A DNA stretch of 64,000 nucleotides, from contig UQVZ01000009.1 in assembly GCA_900544675.1 (NCBI GenBank), forward strand, positions 43,379 to 107,378, in the 5' to 3' direction. A program made the position numbers and the translations under genes. Below, piece after piece: positions 58,811 to 64,000 of the stretch. The notes below the pieces were generated by a model, which saw nothing but the letters and a program-made list of their open reading frames with translations, searched no databases and had not been told where the DNA came from. The stretch's first letter is position 1. The number at the start of each line of letters is the position of its first letter. The DNA is from an uncultured Bacteroides sp. GTDB taxonomy: Bacteria > Bacteroidota > Bacteroidia > Bacteroidales > Bacteroidaceae.

Positions 58811-60598
58811 ATGGAAAATTTAAAAGACGTACATCCTATTGAGGACTTCAACTGGGATGCTTATGAAAGCGGTGAAGCAGTAGCAAACGTAAGCAAGGAA
58901 GAGCAGGAAAAGGCTTACGACAACACCTTGAACAAGGTAGGCGACCATGAGGTAGTTGACGGTACTGTAATCGCAATGAACAAACGCGAGGTTGTAGTGA
59001 ACATCGGCTACAAGTCGGACGGTATCATTCCGTTGAGCGAATTCCGCTACAATCCCGATTTGAAGGTAGGTGACACTGTGGAAGTGTACATCGAAAACCA
59101 GGAAGACAAGAAAGGTCAGTTGATTTTGTCTCACAAGAAAGCTCGCGCTACCCGTTCTTGGGACCGTGTCAACGCAGCTCTCGAAAACGAAGAAATTATC
59201 AAGGGTTACATCAAGTGCCGTACGAAAGGCGGTATGATTGTAGACGTATTCGGCATCGAAGCGTTCTTGCCGGGCTCTCAGATTGATGTGAAACCTATCC
59301 GCGACTACGATGTATTCGTAGGCAAGACAATGGAATTCAAGGTTGTCAAAATCAACCAGGAATTCAAGAACGTTGTTGTTTCTCACAAGGCGCTTATCGA
59401 AGCCGAACTGGAACAGCAGAAGAAAGAAATCATCAGCAAACTCGAAAAAGGCCAGGTACTGGAAGGTACTGTCAAAAATATCACTTCTTACGGTGTGTTC
59501 ATCGACTTGGGCGGCGTAGACGGTTTGATTCACATTACCGACTTGTCTTGGGGCCGTGTAAGCGATCCGCATGAAGTTGTACAGCTCGACCAGAAGCTGA
59601 ACGTCGTTATCCTTGACTTCGATGATGAAAAGAAACGTATCGCTTTGGGTCTGAAACAACTGACTCCGCATCCGTGGGATAGCCTTGACCCGAACTTGAA
59701 GGTAGGCGACCACGTGAAAGGTAAAGTTGTCGTTATGGCTGACTATGGAGCATTCGTTGAAATCGCTCCGGGCGTAGAAGGTCTGATTCACGTATCTGAA
59801 ATGTCTTGGTCACAACACTTGCGTTCGGCCCAAGACTTCATGAAGGTGGGTGACGAAATCGAAGCCGTTATCCTGACACTCGACCGTGAAGAACGTAAGA
59901 TGTCTTTGGGTATCAAACAACTGAAACCGGATCCATGGGAAACTATCGAAGAGAAGTATCCCGTAGGTTCTAAGCACACTGCCAAGGTACGCAACTTCAC
60001 TAACTTCGGTGTATTCGTAGAAATCGAAGAAGGTGTAGACGGTTTGATTCACATCTCTGACCTGTCTTGGACGAAGAAAATCAAACACCCGTCAGAATTC
60101 ACTCAAATCGGTGCCGACATCGACGTAGTTGTATTGGAAATCGACAAGGAAAACCGTCGTCTGAGCTTGGGTCACAAGCAGTTGGAAGAAAATCCTTGGG
60201 ATGTATTCGAAACTGTATTCACTGTAGGTTCAGTTCACGAAGGACGTATCATCGAAATGTTGGATAAGGGTGCCGTTATCGCATTGCCTTATGGTGTAGA
60301 AGGTTTCGCTACTCCGAAACACCTAGTAAAAGAAGACGGTTCTCAAGCTCAGCTGGATGAAAAACTTCCGTTCAAGGTTATCGAATTCAACAAAGACGCT
60401 AAGCGTATCATCTTGTCTCACAGCCGTATCTTCGAAGATGCTCAGAAGGCTGAAGAAAAGGCAGAAAAGAAAGCTAAGCGTGCAGCTAAGAAAGAAGAAA
60501 CTCCGATGATTCAGAACCAGGCAGCTTCGACTACACTGGGTGACATCGATGCTTTGGCTGCATTGAAAGAACAACTGGAAGGAAAGAACAACAAATAA
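58811..60598 (+). CDS. rpsA: 30S ribosomal protein S1
   Basis: S1 recruits mRNA to the 30S subunit, and is important in Bacteroidetes, where Shine-Dalgarno sequences are rarely used. The 595-residue protein has six S1 (OB-fold) repeats. The typical GVFIDLGGVDGLIHITDLSW, GAFVEIAPGVEGLIHVSEMSW and GVFVEIEEGVDGLIHISDLSW mark repeats 3 to 5. The acidic N-terminus (MENLKDVHPIEDFNWDAYES) and the Lys/Ala-rich C-terminal tail (KAEEKAEKKAKRAAKKEE) are Bacteroidetes-like. It is a single-gene unit with its own terminator. Confidence 0.98.
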   Translation: MENLKDVHPIEDFNWDAYESGEAVANVSKEEQEKAYDNTLNKVGDHEVVDGTVIAMNKREVVVNIGYKSDGIIPLSEFRYNPDLKVGDTVEVYIENQEDKKGQLILSHKKARATRSWDRVNAALENEEIIKGYIKCRTKGGMIVDVFGIEAFLPGSQIDVKPIRDYDVFVGKTMEFKVVKINQEFKNVVVSHKALIEAELEQQKKEIISKLEKGQVLEGTVKNITSYGVFIDLGGVDGLIHITDLSWGRVSDPHEVVQLDQKLNVVILDFDDEKKRIALGLKQLTPHPWDSLDPNLKVGDHVKGKVVVMADYGAFVEIAPGVEGLIHVSEMSWSQHLRSAQDFMKVGDEIEAVILTLDREERKMSLGIKQLKPDPWETIEEKYPVGSKHTAKVRNFTNFGVFVEIEEGVDGLIHISDLSWTKKIKHPSEFTQIGADIDVVVLEIDKENRRLSLGHKQLEENPWDVFETVFTVGSVHEGRIIEMLDKGAVIALPYGVEGFATPKHLVKEDGSQAQLDEKLPFKVIEFNKDAKRIILSHSRIFEDAQKAEEKAEKKAKRAAKKEETPMIQNQAASTTLGDIDALAALKEQLEGKNNK

Positions 60599-60621
60599 TT
60601 TTTCTTCATACTTTTATAAGG

Positions 60622-60654
60622 AAGGGATACGCTTTCGGGTGTATCCCTTTTTTT
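60622..60654 (+). terminator. rpsA terminator
   Basis: AAGGGATAC (60622-60630) pairs with GTATCCCTT (60641-60649), followed by a T-run. Confidence 0.85.
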
Positions 60655-60688
60655 AATGTTTTTTCTGCTTACTTTCCAGTTCAAAGGC

Positions 60689-60719
60689 TTGGTTATATGG
60701 AAGAAAAGCTGTAATTTTG
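60689..60719 (+). promoter_or_regulatory. rplU-rpmA promoter
   Basis: TTG (60689-60691), 20-bp spacer, TAATTTTG (60712-60719). The 5' leader that follows is about 80 nt and structured. Confidence 0.7.
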
Positions 60720-60734
60720 CAGCCGATTTAGTCC

Positions 60735-60777
60735 GTGGAGGTAAAGAAGTGACCGCAGAGAAAGGTCCACCTTGCGG
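60735..60777 (+). promoter_or_regulatory. Pseudoknot-like leader of rplU, candidate ribosomal-protein autoregulator
   Basis: Two interleaved 5-bp stems are visible: GTGGA (60735-60739) with TCCAC (60766-60770), and CCGCA (60753-60757) with TGCGG (60773-60777). The order is that of an H-type pseudoknot, 30 nt before the rplU start codon. L21 binding to it would give feedback control; this is inferred from leaders in other phyla. Confidence 0.5.
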
Positions 60778-60806
60778 AGAAAACCCGTTTAATAGTAATA
60801 AAAGAA

Positions 60807-61124
60807 ATGTACGTAATTGTAGAAATTAACGGTCAGCAGTTCAAAGTAGAAGAAGGAAAGAAACTCTTTGTTCAGCACATTCAAAACGCAGAAAGCGGTG
60901 CAACTGTTGAATTTGACAAAGTTTTGTTGGTAGACAACAACGGTGAAGTAAAAGTAGGCGCTCCTACCGTAGAAGGAGCCAAAGTGGTTTGCGAAGTAGT
61001 TTCTCCGCTGGTAAAAGGCGACAAAGTACTGGTATTCCACAAGAAGAGAAGAAAAGGCTACAGAAAACTGAACGGTCATCGTCAACAGTTTACTGAATTG
61101 ACCATCAAACAAGTTATTGCTTAA
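60807..61124 (+). CDS. rplU: 50S ribosomal protein L21
   Basis: The 105-residue protein begins MYVIVEINGQQFKVEEGKK and has the conserved C-terminal KRRKGYRKLNGHRQQFTELTIKQV, which contacts 23S rRNA. Length is normal. It is followed after 20 bp by rpmA, the near-universal rplU-rpmA pair. The long leader contains a candidate regulatory structure. Confidence 0.98.
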   Translation: MYVIVEINGQQFKVEEGKKLFVQHIQNAESGATVEFDKVLLVDNNGEVKVGAPTVEGAKVVCEVVSPLVKGDKVLVFHKKRRKGYRKLNGHRQQFTELTIKQVIA

Positions 61125-61144
61125 TCATTAAAAAGTAGAAGAAA

Positions 61145-61411
61145 ATGGCACATAAGAAAGGTGTAGGTAGTTCTAAGAACGGCCGTGAATCGGCAAGTAA
61201 GAGATTAGGCGTAAAGATATTCGGCGGTTCAGCTTGCAAAGCTGGTAACATCATTGTTCGTCAGAGAGGTACTGTTCACAACCCGGGCAACAATGTAGGT
61301 ATGGGAAGTGACCATACACTTTACGCATTGGTAGACGGAACCGTATGTTTCAAGAAAGGCCGTGAAAACAAGAGCTATGTATCTGTAGTTCCGGCTTCGG
61401 CTGAAGCATAA
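61145..61411 (+). CDS. rpmA: 50S ribosomal protein L27
   Basis: The 88-residue protein starts MAHKKGVGSSKNGRESASKR, the form without the cleavable N-terminal extension seen in Firmicutes, so the N-terminus can reach the peptidyl transferase centre directly. The central GNIIVRQRGTVHNPGNNVGMG signature is complete. It is cotranscribed with rplU and followed by a clear terminator. Confidence 0.98.
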   Translation: MAHKKGVGSSKNGRESASKRLGVKIFGGSACKAGNIIVRQRGTVHNPGNNVGMGSDHTLYALVDGTVCFKKGRENKSYVSVVPASAEA

Positions 61412-61432
61412 TCCGCAGAAGAATGTATTTGG

Positions 61433-61464
61433 AAGGGAGACTCCTCGAAAGGGTCTCCTTTTTT
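61433..61464 (+). terminator. rplU-rpmA terminator
   Basis: GGAGAC (61436-61441) pairs with GTCTCC (61453-61458), extended by CC/GG across a one-base bulge and followed by TTTTTT. The stop of the convergent HAD gene lies just beyond. Confidence 0.75.
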
Positions 61465-61469
61465 GTTTC

Positions 61470-62135
61470 TTATAACAGGCTCCGCAGGTCGTCCATAATA
61501 GCTGTGTGCGGATAAGCTGCCAGTTCTTCGCGTGTAGTAGTGCCGTGAAGCACACCTGCAAAGTCGACGCCGGCAGCACGGGCGGTTTCTGCATCCACGG
61601 TGCTATCTCCTATATATAAGGTAGCGGCTTTTTCCGTGTGCAGCTTCTCAAGAGCCAGGTATACACCTTCGGGCGAAGGCTTGGGCGTCTGTACGTCTTC
61701 GCCGCCTATAATGATGTCGATGGTACCTGCAGGAAGTGCATGGTCCAACAGTTCCATGATGCGGTAACGGTATTTGGTCGAGATAATGCCTATTTGTGCT
61801 CCACGTGCTTTCAGCGCTGTCAATACCTCTGCTGTTTCAGGGAAGAGGCGGGTATTGGCTGTCATATATACATCGGCTTCTTTCACATATTCTTTCCGGT
61901 AGGCTTCGAGGGTGTCTGCATCGGTTATCCCGCTAAGGATGGAGAACGATTCTACCAGTGTCTTGCCGATGGTCCGTTTGATTTCCTCATCACTGATGCC
62001 CGTATGGTGATGCCGGTCGAGTACATGGCGGTAACACATTACGATACCTTTCGAGGAGTCTGCCAGGGTATAGTCGAAGTCGAAAAGATAAGTTTGGTAT
62101 ATTGGGGAATATTGATTCTCTTTTTTGTTGTTCAT
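61470..62135 (-). CDS. HAD family hydrolase (phosphoglycolate phosphatase-like)
   Basis: The 221-residue protein has HAD motif I DFDYTLADS (nucleophile Asp), a helical cap, motif II IISTKYR (Ser/Thr position), motif III lysine in VQTPKPSPEGV and motif IV IGDSTVDAETARAAG. Motif I has Tyr where most have Gly (DFDGTL), a variant seen in some phosphatases. The sequence resembles Gph and PpaX enzymes, but the actual substrate is uncertain. It is convergent to rpmA and apparently monocistronic. Confidence 0.9.
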   Translation of the reverse strand: MNNKKENQYSPIYQTYLFDFDYTLADSSKGIVMCYRHVLDRHHHTGISDEEIKRTIGKTLVESFSILSGITDADTLEAYRKEYVKEADVYMTANTRLFPETAEVLTALKARGAQIGIISTKYRYRIMELLDHALPAGTIDIIIGGEDVQTPKPSPEGVYLALEKLHTEKAATLYIGDSTVDAETARAAGVDFAGVLHGTTTREELAAYPHTAIMDDLRSLL

Positions 62136-62209
62136 TGTTCTACTTGTTTTTTAATTGTCAGATATATTCATTGATTGTTCTGCTGTTTTATGTCTTTTCA
62201 TACGGTTTG

Positions 62210-62217
62210 CAAAAATA
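62210..62217 (-). promoter_or_regulatory. Candidate promoter of the HAD gene (-7 element)
   Basis: It reads TATTTTTG on the minus strand, 75 bp before the start codon. Confidence 0.4.
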
Positions 62218-62273
62218 GTGAGAATTTTTTAATTTCTTAATTACCCCTTCATGTTTCAATACCATCTAATGTT

Positions 62274-62281
62274 TATCTTTG
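62274..62281 (+). promoter_or_regulatory. Candidate promoter of the 43-codon frame (-7 element)
   Basis: TATCTTTG, 19 bp before the ATG; AAAGGA lies 2-8 bases before the start codon. Confidence 0.45.
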
Positions 62282-62300
62282 AGATAAATAACAAAGGATT

Positions 62301-62432
62301 ATGTTACATCTCATATTAGGCCAGAGATTACGTGAAGTGCTCCATGCTTTTATGAACTTGTCTGGGCGAAGTGCCAGAATGTGTTTGAGAGATAGATACC
62401 GTGAAAGTGCGGTCGTGTATGACGTTGTTTAA
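62301..62432 (+). CDS. Possible small basic protein of 43 residues
   Basis: The frame reads MLHLILGQRLREVLHAFMNL, then SGRSARMCLRDRYRESAVVY, then DVV and stop. It has a consensus -7 element 19 bp upstream and AAAGGA just before the ATG, which is better than many confirmed genes in the window. The first 20 residues could form an amphipathic helix; the rest is Arg-rich. I recognise no family. No terminator is evident behind it. It could also be a non-coding transcript or a chance frame, since its length alone is not significant. It lies beside a small membrane-protein gene on the opposite strand. Confidence 0.35.
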   Translation: MLHLILGQRLREVLHAFMNLSGRSARMCLRDRYRESAVVYDVV

Positions 62433-62472
62433 CGAAGTAGCAACCGATGATTTATTTTTATTTTTCAGGCTC

Positions 62473-62745
62473 TTAATTAGCTAATAAAAAATAATAGGCT
62501 GACGGAATTACAATCGATAAAACGATGAGTACTCCGATAGCACCAATTATTTTTGCCGCTTTTTTGTAATTGTGTATAGCCAATGCTGTAGAGAGCATAA
62601 ACAATATTGTCGAGAGTGGACCGAGAACCACAAACAACAAAATATTAACCGTACCGTAAGATATTCCTGTGTCCGTACTGAAATATTCCATTGCGTTGAT
62701 GCACCACTGGCATAACAAATCGCAAAAATGCATAAACTCTTCCAT
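62473..62745 (-). CDS. Small membrane protein of unknown function (90 aa)
   Basis: Two strong membrane helices are visible at about residues 33-58 (VNILLFVVLGPLSTILFMLSTALAI) and 66-88 (AAKIIGAIGVLIVLSIVIPSAYYFLL), joined by a short basic loop (HNYKKAAK). The N-terminal part is polar with three Cys/Trp-rich positions (CDLLCQWC). The topology suggests a hairpin in the inner membrane. I do not recognise a named family, although similar small proteins occur in Bacteroides. GGAAAGACA precedes the start, and TAAATTTG lies about 45 bp upstream on the minus strand. The function is unknown. Confidence 0.7.
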   Translation of the reverse strand: MEEFMHFCDLLCQWCINAMEYFSTDTGISYGTVNILLFVVLGPLSTILFMLSTALAIHNYKKAAKIIGAIGVLIVLSIVIPSAYYFLLAN

Positions 62746-62786
62746 TGTCTTTCCGGTTTTTAGTGTTTTAACGACAGTACTTTTTT

Positions 62787-62794
62787 CAAATTTA
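62787..62794 (-). promoter_or_regulatory. Candidate promoter of the small membrane-protein gene (-7 element)
   Basis: It reads TAAATTTG on the minus strand, 41 bp before the start codon. Confidence 0.4.
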
Positions 62795-62856
62795 CTCTAT
62801 AAAATCAAGTAGGCAGAGACTCGATTTCCGTATAAGAATGAAACGTGACGATGTGG

Positions 62857-63126
62857 TTACTTCTTGGAATAGTGATATTTCATAGAGAATACATAGACCT
62901 CTATCATCTCACCGTGTACGGAATAGATAAGTCTGTGCTCTGAATTGATTCGTCTTGACCATTTACCTGCCAACTCAAATTTGAGAGGCTCGGGTTTGCC
63001 TATTCCGGTGTAAGGATGTTCCAATATGTCAGCAAGCAGTTTCTTAATGCGTTTGGTTATATTGGGGTTATTCTTTTTCCAGTATTCCCAGTGTTCTTGT
63101 GCAGTAGGAGTAAATATCAGTTTCAT
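62857..63126 (-). CDS. Toxin of the Txe/YoeB family (mRNA interferase)
   Basis: The 89-residue protein matches YoeB over its length: LIFTPTAQEHWEYWKKNNPNITKRIKKLLADI, EHPYTGIGKPEPLKFELAGKWSRRINSEHRLIYSV and the C-terminal VFSMKYHYSKK. The catalytic residues of E. coli YoeB (Glu46, Arg65, His83) have counterparts in KFEL/GKPEPL, SEHRLIY and KYHY. YoeB cuts mRNA at the ribosomal A site. Its ATG overlaps the antitoxin stop by 4 bases, the standard coupling. Confidence 0.93.
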   Translation of the reverse strand: MKLIFTPTAQEHWEYWKKNNPNITKRIKKLLADILEHPYTGIGKPEPLKFELAGKWSRRINSEHRLIYSVHGEMIEVYVFSMKYHYSKK

Positions 63127-63377
63127 AGATCGTCCAAATTTACTTCTATTCCTCTGCCTGCCTTTAAATCTTCTTCTCCTTTGCGAATATCATTCATGGT
63201 CTGTTCGGACGACATAATGTATTCAGTTTCCTTTAAAGAGTTATATTCTTCTAAAGAAATCATTACTACTCCTGTGCCATTACCACGATTGATAAGTATT
63301 GTTTCGCAATCGTCAATGACTGAATCAATATAACTTTTCAGATTGGTTCTTAAATCCGTGTAATTGGCTGTTCTCAT
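63123..63377 (-). CDS. Antitoxin of the YefM/Phd family
   Basis: The 84-residue protein has the YefM-like N-terminal DNA-binding/dimer fold (MRTANYTDLRTNLKSYIDSVIDDCETILINRGNGTGVVMISLEEYNSLKETEYI) and a flexible acidic C-terminus (GEEDLKAGRGIEVNLDD) that would neutralise the toxin. It precedes and overlaps the YoeB gene by 4 bases. A strong ribosome binding site AAGGAGGA lies 4 bases before the ATG, fitting higher antitoxin synthesis. Autoregulation through sites in the promoter is expected. Confidence 0.93.
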   Translation of the reverse strand: MRTANYTDLRTNLKSYIDSVIDDCETILINRGNGTGVVMISLEEYNSLKETEYIMSSEQTMNDIRKGEEDLKAGRGIEVNLDDL

Positions 63378-63397
63378 AAATCCTCCTTTTTATAGTG

Positions 63398-63428
63398 CAA
63401 ATATATGTACTTATTTGCGTACTTGCAA
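63398..63428 (-). promoter_or_regulatory. Promoter and putative operator of the yefM/yoeB pair
   Basis: On the minus strand: TTG (63426-63428), 20-bp spacer, TATATTTG (63398-63405). Two GTACTT words (63407-63412 and 63419-63424, plus strand), 12 bp apart, sit inside the promoter. E. coli YefM binds TGTACA, so these are plausible operator half-sites. Confidence 0.6.
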
Positions 63429-63780
63429 ATATAATCGGTTAATTATTAAGTATTAAAGAGAGGACAACTTGTATATTCTGTCTAATCGGGTTGTCGCCGA
63501 TACAAGTGAATCCCGTCATTGCTATGTGAGCAGGAACCGAAGAAGAGTCAATATTCAAAAGAATTCTTTTTATTAGATATAGTAAAATGGTCGTGAATAA
63601 GTCACAGTGCATTGCAAATGCAATTAATTCTCTTGAAATAAAGGTGTTATAATGATATAAAAGAGATATATGGTATGTTGCATTATTAACGTGTATGAAA
63701 AAGACCGTAAAGCTTATTATGATATTAGCGTACTATGTATGAGGACTTTTTTTGATTCATCTTATAAGGATTTCAAGTAA
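63429..63780. other. AT-rich spacer upstream of the toxin-antitoxin pair
   Basis: No gene is supported. There is a weak stem of ACTTGTAT (63467-63474) with ATACAAGT (63500-63507). A 15-codon frame at 63695-63742 reads like the start of a signal peptide (MKKTVKLIMILAYYV) but then stops. Confidence 0.4.
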
Positions 63781-63829
63781 GTAGAAAATTATCGGCTGAC
63801 ACATAAAAGCTTTTTTCGGAATTTTCTAC
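63781..63829. terminator. Stem-loop overlapping the 3' end of the partial gene
   Basis: GTAGAAAATT (63781-63790) pairs with AATTTTCTAC (63820-63829); the loop is 29 nt. The right arm includes the stop codon of the minus-strand partial gene, so it may serve as its terminator. Confidence 0.4.
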
Positions 63830-64000
63830 CGTATGCTTGATAATCTTTCTAATTTGTTTCCTTTTCGTTGGTAAACTCTGTGACCTTCATAGTCCGTTAT
63901 ATCAGCTTTCACCAACTCAAATTTAGAGACTGTCACGGGTCTGTCATCGTACATGGTTTCATAATCTTTCAGTTGGTAAGTGTAAGTATAAACGCTGCCA
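63826..64000 (-). CDS. Unidentified protein, C-terminal 57 residues only (truncated by the window)
   Basis: A minus-strand frame is open from the window edge to a TAG at 63826-63828. It reads GSVYTYTYQLKDYETMYDDR, then PVTVSKFELVKADITDYEGH, then RVYQRKGNKLERLSSIR. Alternating hydrophobic/polar residues (KFELVKADI) and a basic C-terminus suggest a folded beta-containing domain. I do not recognise it. Codon use looks ordinary for the window. The start lies beyond base 64000. Confidence 0.55.
   Translation of the reverse strand, partial: GSVYTYTYQLKDYETMYDDRPVTVSKFELVKADITDYEGHRVYQRKGNKLERLSSIR

Larger units (their letters stand above)
62136..62300. other. Divergent spacer between the HAD gene and the 43-codon frame
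   Basis: It contains the HAD promoter candidate at 62210-62217 and the plus-strand promoter element at 62274-62281. Nothing else is recognised. Confidence 0.4.

Noticed and set aside
63695..63742. 15-codon frame resembling a signal peptide start (MKKTVKLIMILAYYV)
   Set aside because: It stops immediately and nothing downstream continues it in another frame. It could be a gene remnant but is too short to support.

Overview
The window looks like a chromosomal segment of a Bacteroidales gut commensal (Bacteroidaceae; Bacteroides or Phocaeicola is the best guess, species not resolvable by eye). The evidence is the recurrent Bacteroidetes promoter element TAnnTTTG upstream of about 25 genes, often with TTG 19-21 bp further upstream; Bacteroidetes-restricted families (DUF4954, DUF5683, DUF4834, TlpA-like lipoprotein thioredoxins, a hybrid two-component regulator); and a xylan-type carbohydrate cluster. 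Most of the window is housekeeping.

Layout. 1-7.4 kb: 3' end of a DUF4954 gene, a large TlpA-like protein, class I fumarase, a small TlpA-like protein, RecQ. 7.7-17.4 kb: AraC-type regulator, dipeptidyl peptidase III, AlkD-like repair protein, Fur, PurA, an ABC-F ATPase, an M13 peptidase. 17.6-24.5 kb: AlaS (minus) divergent from an M23 peptidase and a MerR regulator, then a RelA/SpoT enzyme. 24.5-28.3 kb: minus-strand operon parA-parB-DUF5683-lytic transglycosylase leading into the RelA/SpoT gene. 28.7-36.1 kb: surE-lpxB, convergent with rsfS-ftsH-cdsA; twin tRNA-Gln genes; an unlisted 31-codon gene; queA. 36.4-46.5 kb: glycan cluster GH43-GH43-esterase-esterase-GH43-hybrid sensor regulator, probably for feruloylated arabinoxylan, with no SusC/SusD pair in the window. 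46.6-55 kb: S41 peptidase lipoprotein, acidic unknown protein, trxA, dnaE, psd-pssA-DUF4834. 55-62 kb: Lrp regulator, M64 peptidase, acetyltransferase, SIMPL protein, rpsA, rplU-rpmA, HAD phosphatase. 62.3-64 kb: small-protein genes, a YefM/YoeB toxin-antitoxin pair and the 3' end of an unidentified gene.

The most unusual feature is a set of mosaic intergenic blocks at 10.2, 13.0, 15.25, 17.4, 21.7, 54.8 and 57.0-57.3 kb. They are built from 7-8 bp tandem words (TTGACAAG, ACTAGGN, TTAACTTC, GAAGAAT, AACTCAA) and short palindromes. Several are bounded by long inverted repeats whose two arms match each other exactly while differing between blocks. They abut, and often supply, the stop codon of the upstream gene. 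Other structures worth attention are a pseudoknot-like rplU leader, a three-way-junction inverted repeat after trxA, and a long hairpin after the fumarase gene. All calls are by reading; no database search or computation was run.
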